The translations under genes were made by a program, and so were the position numbers. 64,000 bases of DNA from Litorimonas sp051251645 (GTDB lineage Bacteria > Pseudomonadota > Alphaproteobacteria > Caulobacterales > Maricaulaceae): the NCBI GenBank assembly GCA_051251645.1, contig JBPOEY010000003.1:1-64000 (forward strand), written 5' to 3'. This document shows, in pieces, positions 54,197-62,698 of the stretch. Positions within the stretch are counted from its first letter, which is position 1; each line of letters begins with the position of its first letter. A model generated the notes under the pieces. That model had not been told where the DNA came from. It ran no database searches and worked only from the letters and a program-made list of their open reading frames with translations.

Positions 54197-54396
54197 GCTG
54201 CGAAGTCACATTGCGGGCACCATTTCCCTTCCGAAGACGCAACGCTTTCCAATTGTGTGTCTAGCGATGGCTGGGCCCAAACCTCGCGCAGCTTTCGTCT
54301 CCACAACCCTTTCGTGACTCTGTGTCTTGGCAGGACGTTTTGCCGCGCCTATATCCTCTCTCTTATAAAACCGGGATACCCCGGAAGAGAGAGATC

Positions 54397-54864
54397 ATGA
54401 GCGAACCCCTTCGCGACCAGATTAGTGCTGCCATGAAACAGGCGATGCGGGATAAAGACAGCGTCAGTCTGTCGACCCTACGCCTGATGAGTGCGGCGAT
54501 CAAAGACCGAGATATTGCCGCCCGTGCGGCGGACCGCTGTGGCGGGATTGACGACGCGGAAATCCTTGGAATGCTGACCAAAATGGTCAAACAGCGTGAA
54601 GAATCTGCCAAAACCTATGATGATAATGGTCGTCCGGAGCTGGCAGAGCGGGAACGGGAAGAAATTATCGTCGTTCGCCGCTTCATGCCGAAACCCATGA
54701 GCGACGCGGAAATTGAAGCCGCTGTGTCTAAGATCGTCGACAGTACAGGGGCCACGTGCCTGAAAGATATGGGCAAGATCATGGGCCAGCTTAAATCTGG
54801 CTATGCGGGCCGTCTCGACATGGGCAAAGCAGGCGCTATCGTAAAACGGCATTTGTGTAGCTAG
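54397..54864 (+). CDS. yqeY: GatB/YqeY domain protein
   Basis: A 155-residue, all-helical protein (LRDQISAAMKQAMRDKDSVS, LRLMSAAIKDRDIA, MVKQREESAKTYDDNGRPEL). The GatB/YqeY domain is the tRNA-binding tail of GatB. Free YqeY proteins have no firmly known function. The ATG at 54397 follows GGAAGAGAG. It normally precedes dnaG in relatives, but here a YheT-type hydrolase follows. Confidence 0.9.
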   Translation: MSEPLRDQISAAMKQAMRDKDSVSLSTLRLMSAAIKDRDIAARAADRCGGIDDAEILGMLTKMVKQREESAKTYDDNGRPELAEREREEIIVVRRFMPKPMSDAEIEAAVSKIVDSTGATCLKDMGKIMGQLKSGYAGRLDMGKAGAIVKRHLCS

Positions 54865-55039
54865 GGGTTCGCTTACGGGTTCGGTGGTTATCGCCCGCCA
54901 AATCGCATCAGACTAGGTTGCCCTTTCTAGGGCCATAGGCTTGTTAAAGCGCCTCATTATTGTTTGACTCCTCTCTTGGCGATTGTGCCATCTGATTGTC
55001 AGCATCCTTTTAAAAATAGCTGATTTATACTTTTTATTC

Positions 55040-56014
55040 GTGTCCTTAATTCCGCCCAAACCTTTCATGCCTCCCCGTTGGCTCCGTCCCGGACTCGTTC
55101 AGACGATCCTAGCCAGTCAGACGTTCCGCCGCCGCGGCCCGAACGCGATGCTGGACGCGGCGCAAGATGTTATTCTTGATTGCGAGGATGGTGTTCGGCT
55201 CAAAGGCAGTTTTTCGCCGCATCCGGAAAATAAAGCGCTCGTCATCTTTTTACACGGGTGGGAGGGGTCGCAGGACAGCACCTATGTGGTGAGCTGTGGG
55301 CGCTATCTCTATAATCGCGGGGCGAGCGTATTTCGGCTCAACTACCGCGACCACGGCGACAGTCACAACCTCAATGAAGGCTTGTTCTTCTCGACCCGAT
55401 TCAACGAAGTATTTAACGCCGTGCGTCAGGCCGCGCGGCTGGGCGAGGGCGCGCCGGTTTATATCGTCGGCTTTTCTCTAGGCGGAAATTTTGCGCTGCG
55501 GGTTGCGCGCTCTTTGCGCGATCTAGCGATCCCAAAATTGCGGCGCATTTTTGCCATTAGCCCGGTCGTGGATCCGTGGGGCGCCGCGCCTCTCGTCGAT
55601 TCAAACCCGCTCTACCGGCGCTATTTTTTGAAAAAATGGTCCGCCAGCTTGCGGAAGAAAGAAGCGCTCTATCCGCACCTCTATGATTTTAAGGATGCGC
55701 TAAAAAATAAACGTGTGTTGGGTCTGACCGAACAGATCATGCCGCTCTATTCCAAATATCCGCGTATGGAAGATTACTTTAAGGCGTACCGGGTCGATGC
55801 TGATGATCTAGCGCGTATTCCAGTCCCCGTCGATATTATCGCCGCACGCGATGATGGCATGATTCCGGATCGAGACGTGCGTAAACTGACGCTATCGCTA
55901 AACTCACGCATGATTATTCATGATCATGGCGGGCATAATGGTTTTTTCCAATCACTGCTGGGCCCAACGTGGTATGATGAGCATATTGGTGATCTGGTAT
56001 TGCCAGAGGCCTAA
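55040..56014 (+). CDS. YheT-type alpha/beta hydrolase
   Basis: A protein of about 324 residues with the family's N-terminal FMPPRWLRPGLVQTI, the oxyanion region FLHGWEGS, the nucleophile elbow GFSLGGN, Asp in AARDDGMIPD and His in DHGGHNGFF. YheT enzymes are cytoplasmic esterases of unsettled substrate. The start is uncertain. A GTG at 55040 keeps the conserved FMPP and lies just after a TTATAC -10-like sequence, so the mRNA might be almost leaderless. A TTG at 54983 and an ATG at 55067 are alternatives. Confidence 0.82.
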   Translation: MSLIPPKPFMPPRWLRPGLVQTILASQTFRRRGPNAMLDAAQDVILDCEDGVRLKGSFSPHPENKALVIFLHGWEGSQDSTYVVSCGRYLYNRGASVFRLNYRDHGDSHNLNEGLFFSTRFNEVFNAVRQAARLGEGAPVYIVGFSLGGNFALRVARSLRDLAIPKLRRIFAISPVVDPWGAAPLVDSNPLYRRYFLKKWSASLRKKEALYPHLYDFKDALKNKRVLGLTEQIMPLYSKYPRMEDYFKAYRVDADDLARIPVPVDIIAARDDGMIPDRDVRKLTLSLNSRMIIHDHGGHNGFFQSLLGPTWYDEHIGDLVLPEA

Positions 56015-56074
56015 TTACGCTCGCTGAGGCGCGATTTCGGTTTGCGGCTGCGGGATTTCGGTTAAAGAGGCGCT

Positions 56075-56488
56075 ATGCGCTTGCTGTTCCTTATTCCTGC
56101 GGTCATTCTTACAGGTATGATCATTCTCTCACTCCTCAGCCAACGCGGTAAAGCCAAAGGTCTTATTGACGGACGGCTCGCGCCTTTACCGATGAAGCCC
56201 AATTGTGTGAGCTCAGAATCAGGCACGGATGAGCATAAGGCAGTATTGCCGTTGCCCACGGATAAAGATGGGTTGAAAGCGGCCATCGCCAAGACTGGCG
56301 GGACCATCACCGCGGAATCCGATGATTATATTAGCGCCACTTACACAAGCGGACTGATGCGCTTTGTCGATGATGTCGAATTTCGGCGCGACGGTATGGT
56401 GTGGCAGGTACGCTCTGCGTCGCGGGTCGGTCATTCCGATATGGGCGCGAACCGCAAACGCGTCGAAGCCCTCCATAACGCACTTTAG
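56075..56488 (+). CDS. DUF1499 family membrane-anchored protein
   Basis: A 137-residue protein with one N-terminal helix (LLFLIPAVILTGMIILSLL), then the DUF1499 pattern: PNCVSSESGTDEH, a central TGGTITAESDDYISATY and the hallmark RSASRVGHSDMGANRKRVE. The function of DUF1499 is unknown. AAAGAGG precedes the ATG. It lies between the hydrolase and folE on the same strand. Confidence 0.85.
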   Translation: MRLLFLIPAVILTGMIILSLLSQRGKAKGLIDGRLAPLPMKPNCVSSESGTDEHKAVLPLPTDKDGLKAAIAKTGGTITAESDDYISATYTSGLMRFVDDVEFRRDGMVWQVRSASRVGHSDMGANRKRVEALHNAL

Positions 56489-56582
56489 TGATGTGAACTG
56501 TGTGCGGCGATCTATCACTATAATTTTACAATCGCGTCAGCCCATTCCAGCGTAAGCACTTGGACGTTAGGGAATATATATT

Positions 56583-57170
56583 ATGCCGGATCAGCACCGT
56601 ACCCCCAAAAAAGTTGACCACGCCAAAGTTAAACATTTGGTGCGTGAACTTCTAATTGCCGTGGGCGAAAACCCCGACCGAGAAGGTCTGGTCGAAACAC
56701 CGCGTCGGATTGCTGATTTTTGGCGCGAATTTATCGAATATGATCCGGGTAAGCTGGAAACGACCTTTGACTCCGTGCGTCACAACCAAATGGTGGCTGT
56801 CACGGGGATGCGCGTCTGGTCCATGTGCGAACACCATATGTTGCCATTTTGGTGCGATGTGTCGGTGGCTTATATTGCCGATGACAAAGTGCTGGGCCTG
56901 TCGAAATTTGCGCGGATTGCGCATAAAAACGCGCATGCGCTGAGCCTGCAAGAAAAGCTCGTCGCTGATATTTCCGATGATCTGCAGACGATTTTGGGCA
57001 CAAAGAATGTCGCAGTTATGGCCAAGGGCGAACATCTCTGCATGACCATGCGGGGCATTCGGACGCCGCACAGAATGATTTCGTCCGCGCTGAACGGGCA
57101 ATTTTTGCAAGCTGAAACACGGGCTGAGTTCTTTAACCTCGTCAATGCCGCTGACGCCGCGACGCGGTAG
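56583..57170 (+). CDS. folE: GTP cyclohydrolase I
   Basis: The 195-residue enzyme opens GTP to 7,8-dihydroneopterin triphosphate for folate and pterin synthesis. Zinc ligands are Cys82 and His85 (SMCEHHMLPF) and Cys153 (GEHLCMTMRG). The GIRTPHRMISSALNG motif completes the site. AGGGA stands 10 bases before the ATG. It is followed by gpmA with an 82-base spacer. Confidence 0.95.
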   Translation: MPDQHRTPKKVDHAKVKHLVRELLIAVGENPDREGLVETPRRIADFWREFIEYDPGKLETTFDSVRHNQMVAVTGMRVWSMCEHHMLPFWCDVSVAYIADDKVLGLSKFARIAHKNAHALSLQEKLVADISDDLQTILGTKNVAVMAKGEHLCMTMRGIRTPHRMISSALNGQFLQAETRAEFFNLVNAADAATR

Positions 57171-57252
57171 CTTTGTGAGCCTTTACGTCTGAGTTGGCGT
57201 TGCGAAGCGCCGCGCAGTCGCGTAGGCGGCATTCGTTATAGGAGGCCGTCGC

Positions 57253-57996
57253 ATGACCCAAACCGTAAAATCTAGGCTCGTTCTTGTCCGTCACGGACAA
57301 TCCATCTGGAACGAACAAAACCGCTTTACGGGTTGGGTCGATGTCGATCTCACCGACCGCGGCGTTGCGGAGGCGAAGAAGGCTGGCGACCTGTTGGCTG
57401 AGCAAGGTTTGCGCTTTGACGTTGCCTTCACCTCCTACCAAAAACGCGCGATCAAGACACTCTGGCTGACGCTGGAAGGGATTGACCAAATGCACATTCC
57501 CGAAACGAAGGCGTGGCAGCTCAATGAGCGCCATTACGGCGCGCTATCCGGTCTGAATAAGGAGGAAACACGCGAAAAGCACGGCGCGGAGCAAGTGCAT
57601 ATTTGGCGTCGATCTTTCGATATTCCGCCGCCGCAAATTGGGCCGGACCACGAATATCATCCGGCCAATGATCCGAAATATAGTCATTATGATCCGGCCA
57701 TCCTGCCGGGCGGTGAAAGCCTGCAAATGACGACAGACCGCGTGCTGCCCTATTTCAATGCGCAAATCCGTCCGTTCTTAAAGGCCGGCGGCAATGTCAT
57801 CATTAGTGCGCATGGCAACAGCCTGCGCGCTTTGATGAAGGATTTGTTCTCCGTGGCGGATGACGATATTCCGGGATTTGAATTTCCGACGGGCAATCCC
57901 TTGCTGCTGGAATTGGGAGAGGCACAAACCGTGCTGTCTGCCCGCTATTTGGACGCGGATAGGGCGAAGCCGTTGCCGGGTTTCGGAAATACCTAA
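57253..57996 (+). CDS. gpmA: 2,3-bisphosphoglycerate-dependent phosphoglycerate mutase
   Basis: A 247-residue glycolytic enzyme that interconverts 3- and 2-phosphoglycerate through a phosphohistidine. The catalytic His14 (LVRHGQSIWN), Glu92 (LNERHYG) and His187 (ISAHGNSLRAL) are in place. TAGGAGG precedes the ATG. It is full length. Confidence 0.95.
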   Translation: MTQTVKSRLVLVRHGQSIWNEQNRFTGWVDVDLTDRGVAEAKKAGDLLAEQGLRFDVAFTSYQKRAIKTLWLTLEGIDQMHIPETKAWQLNERHYGALSGLNKEETREKHGAEQVHIWRRSFDIPPPQIGPDHEYHPANDPKYSHYDPAILPGGESLQMTTDRVLPYFNAQIRPFLKAGGNVIISAHGNSLRALMKDLFSVADDDIPGFEFPTGNPLLLELGEAQTVLSARYLDADRAKPLPGFGNT

Positions 57997-58080
57997 AACA
58001 GAGATTTCGTCAAAATGACCGACATTAAGTTCGAGTGAGCTGAGCATGTTATCGGTGTCATCATCGTCATCTAACCAAAC

Positions 58081-58197
58081 TTAGCGCAGGTTTTTATTAG
58101 TTCCCGTATCGGACTTGTCCGATTCAACAGACCGGATGGCCTCTCGAACAAAAACTGAAATAAGAGCCGCGGCGACGGCGCGAAGAATAAAGCGCAT
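58081..58197 (-). CDS. 38-residue small membrane protein
   Basis: A short frame with a perfect ribosome site (AGGAG, six bases before the ATG). It has a hydrophobic N-terminal helix (MRFILRAVAAALISVFVREA) followed by a polar, acidic tail (IRSVESDKSDTGTNKNLR). It fills an otherwise empty 340-base gap between gpmA and the DUF998 gene. No family is recognised, so conservation is the deciding test. Confidence 0.5.
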   Translation of the reverse strand: MRFILRAVAAALISVFVREAIRSVESDKSDTGTNKNLR

Positions 58198-58333
58198 GTG
58201 ATCTCCTAAAATAGTTCAACGAATTCGCGAGATTATTGGTTCCAAATTAATAGATAAAATTTCACCTTAAAAGTTCCAACAACCAGAAATAAACCGGACA
58301 GTTGTCTCTAAATTTATCGTCGCGGTCACAACC

Positions 58334-58969
58334 CTAATGACGGGTCGGGGATTTATAGAGTCGCCATGCGGCGATGGTGACGGCCCCAATGATAATGAGG
58401 CCTAAGAAGCGTTCATAAGCGCCATCAAAGCTTGTGGGTAAAAGGAAGAAGATGGGGGCTAGACCAAGCCACAGAATAGCGGTGGCTTTTGCAATCAGGC
58501 TATACTCGCCGTGTTTGGCGGGCAGTACGGAGGTGCCGAACCAAAGGATCATTGGCACAAGCGGGTAAAGCAGGGCGACGAGGTAGATATGAATTTCAAG
58601 CCCGCCTGGATTACCGTCGCCATATTCATTCCACAAAGCGATCATAGCGATGTCGAGGCACAGGGCGATCATGGCTAACCGAACGAGCCAAGGCTTCCAA
58701 CCGTCTTCTCCCCGGATGAAGAGATCGACTGCCAAGCCAGCGGTCCCAAGCACAAAGATGACGATGCCCGTATCCTGTATCCAATGATGGGGCCCGGCGG
58801 CGAGTTCGCTGATAGTTTGAGATATAGGATTATATCCCGCAACCAAAAACCACATTATGATGTCGCAGAGTACAACAATCGCGCAGGATATGAGCGCGAA
58901 AAGCCCCAAAATGCGCGACATAGGAGTCCCAAAGAACTCCAGGCTATTGGGTTGTTCCGTCGATTTCAT
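58334..58969 (-). CDS. DUF998 family membrane protein
   Basis: About 211 residues from M at 58969 (GGTAGGA upstream; M at 58978 or 58993 also possible). Six membrane helices. The stretch AGYNPISQTISELAAGPHHW and IQDTG is characteristic of DUF998. Function unknown. The gene is followed 340 bases downstream by the small ORF on the same strand, and it lies downstream of the mechanosensitive channel gene. Confidence 0.82.
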   Translation of the reverse strand: MKSTEQPNSLEFFGTPMSRILGLFALISCAIVVLCDIIMWFLVAGYNPISQTISELAAGPHHWIQDTGIVIFVLGTAGLAVDLFIRGEDGWKPWLVRLAMIALCLDIAMIALWNEYGDGNPGGLEIHIYLVALLYPLVPMILWFGTSVLPAKHGEYSLIAKATAILWLGLAPIFFLLPTSFDGAYERFLGLIIIGAVTIAAWRLYKSPTRH

Positions 58970-59046
58970 TGTTGTCATCCTACCAATCTTCATTTGAGAC
59001 CGTTTTCTAACAAAATGCCAGACGCGACCATTTTAATTGTCTTGTC

Positions 59047-60102
59047 TCAGCTGTCTTTCGCGGCCGCCTTGGGTTTGTCCCCCACCTCTAATGAGCCGCC
59101 GTCTTCACCACTATCGATAACTTGCCAAAGCGCCCGCGTTTTCTCATTCGGTCTCGCCGTCCACCCTTCACGTTGCTTTGACGGAATGCCGTCAAACTCT
59201 TCTGTTTGATCATGGAACAGGTTAACAACAGTCTCATAAGGCATATCAACGCCGGCGCTGTCGAGCGTGTCTTTGAGGCCCATCAAAACCTTCGAGCGCA
59301 CATGCACGACGTCAGACCGGTGGCTATCTGTCCACCAGCGAAGACGTAATGTCACCCAACTGGCCGCCATGTCCCAGACAAGCACTTCCGGTGCCGGATC
59401 TGCGACAACGTCATCAATCCCGGTCAACATGTCTTGTAGCAGCGCCATCGCCCCCGGCATATCGTCACCATAGCCAATGCCAATATCATATTGGCTCCGT
59501 CGCATTTTGTGCGCTGTCTTTACCAGCACTGCATCGGTATATATTTCTGAATTGGGAATAACGGCGCGTTGCCCGTCATAAGTCTTAATGATGGTTGAGC
59601 GTGTTTCGATCCGCTCGACTGTGCCTTCGTAGCCAGACGCTTCAATTTGGTCGCCAACTTCAAACGGCTGCCTAAGTAAGATGAGGAGCCCTGCGAGCCA
59701 GTTCTGTAAAATATCCTTAAACGCAAAGCCGATCGCGACAGACGACACCCCCAGTCCTGCAATGAGATCGCCGGGATTAAGCGTGGGGGCGATGAGTGTC
59801 AGCGCGAATAGCGCCGCCAGCAGAAAGAGTGTCCATCGAACAATGCCGCCCAGCATTGTTCCTAAGTCGCGACGATCTCGGCGCATGGCGCGCTTCTGAA
59901 TGAAGGACCCTATGGCTTTCGTGATAAAGTAAGCGACGATGACAAGAATAATCGCAATCGCTAAATTAGGGATCAGTCGGACAAATCCGTCTAACCAGCT
60001 GTCGAGTTTTTGAATTAACATGCCAGGGTTGAAGTCAATTTCCCCAGGCGTGTCATTAATCGCAGGGCTGTCCTGCATTAAAAAAAGCGCGTTTACAGTC
60101 AT
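59047..60102 (-). CDS. Small-conductance mechanosensitive channel (MscS family)
   Basis: From the ATG at 60102 (GGGAG upstream) it has 351 residues, three membrane helices and the pore-lining TM3 with the following GFAFKDILQNWLAGLLILLR signature, then the vestibule domain (VGDQIEASGYEGTVERIETR). MscS channels open on membrane tension and protect against osmotic downshock. The C-terminal tail after residue 290 is charged and variable. Confidence 0.9.
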   Translation of the reverse strand: MTVNALFLMQDSPAINDTPGEIDFNPGMLIQKLDSWLDGFVRLIPNLAIAIILVIVAYFITKAIGSFIQKRAMRRDRRDLGTMLGGIVRWTLFLLAALFALTLIAPTLNPGDLIAGLGVSSVAIGFAFKDILQNWLAGLLILLRQPFEVGDQIEASGYEGTVERIETRSTIIKTYDGQRAVIPNSEIYTDAVLVKTAHKMRRSQYDIGIGYGDDMPGAMALLQDMLTGIDDVVADPAPEVLVWDMAASWVTLRLRWWTDSHRSDVVHVRSKVLMGLKDTLDSAGVDMPYETVVNLFHDQTEEFDGIPSKQREGWTARPNEKTRALWQVIDSGEDGGSLEVGDKPKAAAKDS

Positions 60103-60220
60103 AAGAGATCTCCCGCGCTTAAAGCGTTTGAATGGCGCGTTCGTTCCCACACGCAAAATCAAACCATCGGCTTGAAACGACTTCGATAAATATACGGTTT
60201 CGATAATCTTGGAAATCACG

Positions 60221-60307
60221 CAGTCAGGGCGGGATTCGAACCCGCGATAGAGTTGCCCCTATACTGGATTTCGAATCCAGCGCTTTCAACCACTCAGCCA
60301 CCTGACC
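60221..60307 (-). tRNA. tRNA-Ser (anticodon CGA)
   Basis: A class II tRNA with a long variable arm: acceptor GGTCAGG/CCTGACT (first pair G-U), D-arm TGGCTGAGTGGTTGAAAGCG, anticodon stem CTGGA/TCCAG with loop TTCGAAA (anticodon CGA, serine), variable arm TATAGGGGCAACTCTAT and T-arm GGTTCGAATCC. CCA is not encoded. Confidence 0.93.
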
Positions 60308-60408
60308 TTGCGCAAATCACCTATTCGACGCTGTAACAGCGTAGACAGGTCAGGCGGCGCGCTCTAGCGAGGCCGCGCGTAATTGGCAACGGGGCAGAAG
60401 GACGAAAA

Positions 60409-60969
60409 ATGCAGCCGACACAGTTTGACAATCAAAACTTAGCTCAAGCCTTGGGCCCGACATTAGAAACAGAGCGGCTGATCTTGCGACCGGCTAATAT
60501 TGAAGCGGATTTAGATGCTTTCTGCGAAGCTAATGCGGACGCCGCGACGATGCGCTATCTCGGCGGAAAAGTTATGGACCGGGCGCAGACTTGGCGGTCA
60601 ATCGCGATGATACTCGGTCACCACATGGTGAGGGGCTATTCCTTTCTATCCGTGATTGAGAAATCCTCGGGTCAATGGGTGGGGCGCGTCGGACCGTGGT
60701 ATCCAGAAGGGTGGCCCGCACCAGAGGTGGGGTGGACGATCCATCCAAGCCATACGCGCAAAGGTTACGCAAAGGAGGCCGGTCAGGCCTGCCTTGATTA
60801 TGTCCGAGACGCGCTCGGCTGGACCTCGGTCATTCATATTATTGGGGATGGCAATGTCGGCTCTGAGCGCACCGCAGAAGCGCTAGGATCAACGCGGCTT
60901 TATAGTTTGGAAGACGGCATACCGGGTGTCACGACGGAGCGCTGCCATGTTTACGGACAGGATTTTTAA
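60409..60969 (+). CDS. GNAT family N-acetyltransferase
   Basis: A 186-residue RimJ/RimL-type GNAT. The N-terminal TLETERLILRPANIEADLDAF is typical, the acetyl-CoA loop is in HPSHTRKGYAKEA, and GWTSVIHIIGDGNVGSERTA supplies the conserved Asn region. The acceptor substrate is unknown. It is the only gene between tRNA-Ser and the small ORF at 61109. Confidence 0.88.
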   Translation: MQPTQFDNQNLAQALGPTLETERLILRPANIEADLDAFCEANADAATMRYLGGKVMDRAQTWRSIAMILGHHMVRGYSFLSVIEKSSGQWVGRVGPWYPEGWPAPEVGWTIHPSHTRKGYAKEAGQACLDYVRDALGWTSVIHIIGDGNVGSERTAEALGSTRLYSLEDGIPGVTTERCHVYGQDF

Positions 60970-61108
60970 GGCGGTATAATGTTTTCGTCTGTGAGAGCAT
61001 AATGCAGCGTCAAAGAAAAAGAATGGTGACTTATAGTTGAAGTTTTGATAATTCAATTTTCCGAGTTAGCGAAGACATCCGCCAAGTCGGGGGGCGCGAA
61101 AGACGACA

Positions 61109-61273
61109 ATGAAGACAGTGTTACGGTCAAGATGGACTCGTTTGGTCCTTGATGCGGCGATTGTCTGCGCCGTAATTATTGGTGCGGCTTACTTTATATC
61201 GGCGGACGTCGCGGCGACCGAAACATCTAACACGTCAGAGCCGCTCACGATCACGATTGAGTTTCTGCCCTAA
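61109..61273 (+). CDS. 54-residue small membrane protein
   Basis: The frame starts MKTVLRSRWTRLVLDAAIVC, has one membrane helix (VLDAAIVCAVIIGAAYFISA) and a short threonine-rich outside tail ending TITIEFLP. Codon use is like that of its neighbours. The ribosome site is weak (GAAAGACG). Its stop overlaps the stop of the convergent LytTR gene by four bases. No family is recognised. Confidence 0.5.
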   Translation: MKTVLRSRWTRLVLDAAIVCAVIIGAAYFISADVAATETSNTSEPLTITIEFLP

Positions 61274-62037
61274 CGCAGCCACCCGGCCGCCTTGACGCGC
61301 GCCGCCCCGGCTCGGCTGACGGGAACATCCGTTCCGTCTTTGAGCGCGATGAGCATTTTTCCCTGCCTGCGCCGGACATCCGCGACCCCCTGTTCGGCCA
61401 CCCACCAGGACCGATGCGGGCTGAGCCCGGAGAGCGGTTGCGCTAACCCTTCCACATCCCCGAGCCGCATTAGGGTCAAATGATCGCCACCGCTTGTATG
61501 TAGTCGGACATAATGATCTTCTGACATGGCGGCATAGAGCGTCGCATCTCGTAAATGCAGGGGCAGACGGTCCATAAGAGTGGGACGCATGTCTGGGCTG
61601 GGCCCGTCTTTCGCCGCTGTTTTACCCGCCAATTCTGCAAAAACCGTGATGACTATGGCGATGACCCAGATATAAAATAGGGTGAGAGCAGTGCTCGCCG
61701 GACTGAAATTCGCAAATCCGGCGATAACGAACGGTGCGACCGCGACCGTCGACCCGAGCGACTGCACGACGGAATGGCGCCAGCCGACCACGGGAAGCTT
61801 CGCCCGCAACATAATCTGATGCGCGGCCATCGCGCCCAATCCCCCCGCCAAGCAGAGGCTGACCCAATAAAGAAGGCGCCACGCCAGATCGAGGCGGTGG
61901 GTCCCGAAGGGAGCCAAGATCGTCAAAATCGATCCGGCAATGATCGGCGTGACGAGATTGGACAGGATACGGCTACCGAATATTCGTGCCAGCCATCCGC
62001 CTTTGTCCGTATTGTTATGGGCTTTGGGGCCAGTCAT
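61270..62037 (-). CDS. Membrane-bound LytTR-domain transcriptional regulator
   Basis: A 255-residue protein from the ATG at 62037. Four membrane helices (about residues 20-130) are followed by a C-terminal LytTR DNA-binding domain (ATLYAAMSEDHYVRLHTSGG, LSGLSPHRSWWVAEQGVADV). LytTR domains bind DNA through beta strands. Fusion to membrane helices without a receiver suggests direct control by a membrane partner, possibly the adjacent small membrane protein or the DUF2306 protein. The open frame extends to 62193 but without coding character. Confidence 0.85.
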   Translation of the reverse strand: MTGPKAHNNTDKGGWLARIFGSRILSNLVTPIIAGSILTILAPFGTHRLDLAWRLLYWVSLCLAGGLGAMAAHQIMLRAKLPVVGWRHSVVQSLGSTVAVAPFVIAGFANFSPASTALTLFYIWVIAIVITVFAELAGKTAAKDGPSPDMRPTLMDRLPLHLRDATLYAAMSEDHYVRLHTSGGDHLTLMRLGDVEGLAQPLSGLSPHRSWWVAEQGVADVRRRQGKMLIALKDGTDVPVSRAGAARVKAAGWLR

Positions 62038-62185
62038 TCGCGCTACGTGAACGGCACAGGGCGAATTTTCAAGTCGGTTCACGAAGCGGAGCCTACAATT
62101 GGTGCATCCGCGCTGGTGTCGGGATGAACCCGCGTGTCGAAGGGGCAACGAAACCTCGCCGCTGTTATAGGACGCACGACACACC

Positions 62186-62584
62186 ATGCTCAATTTTGAA
62201 ATTTTCCCCGACCTGCCGATGGCTGTTCAGATCCATATCATTGCCGCCGTAACCTCCCTCATTCTGGGCATCACCATGTTTGCGCGCCGCAAGGGCACGC
62301 CGTCGCACAAGGTCATCGGCAAGCTGTTTCTCGCCTTAATGCTGATCACGGCGACGAGCGCGATCTTTATCCGCTATCTCAATGATGGGGCATTCTCTTG
62401 GATCCACATCTTCGTGCCCGTGACCTTCTTCGCGGCGTGGGAAACCGTGCATTATATTCGCAAAGGCAATCTCAAAGGTCACAAGCGCGCCGTCAAAGGG
62501 CTGTTCTTTGGCGCGCTACTGATTCCCGGGTTTTTATCGTTTCTGCCGGGGCGGACGATGTGGGTGATGGTGTTTGGCGGATAA
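62186..62584 (+). CDS. DUF2306 family membrane protein
   Basis: A 132-residue protein with four membrane helices and the family pattern IHIIAAVTSLILGITMFARR, GTPSHKVIGKLFL and KGNLKGHKRAVKGLFFGALL. Histidines on helix ends are typical. DUF2306 function is unknown. It is divergent from the LytTR regulator, the start codons being about 150 bases apart, an arrangement often seen for regulator and target. Confidence 0.83.
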   Translation: MLNFEIFPDLPMAVQIHIIAAVTSLILGITMFARRKGTPSHKVIGKLFLALMLITATSAIFIRYLNDGAFSWIHIFVPVTFFAAWETVHYIRKGNLKGHKRAVKGLFFGALLIPGFLSFLPGRTMWVMVFGG

Positions 62585-62698
62585 ACACCATCATGACGCT
62601 GATAAAGCGGGCCTTATCGGTTGCGGGGTCCGGGGTGCATTTGTAAGGGGAGGGCGACTCCTCTAACCGCCTCCTTTTAACTGATGGACCCGCATTCG

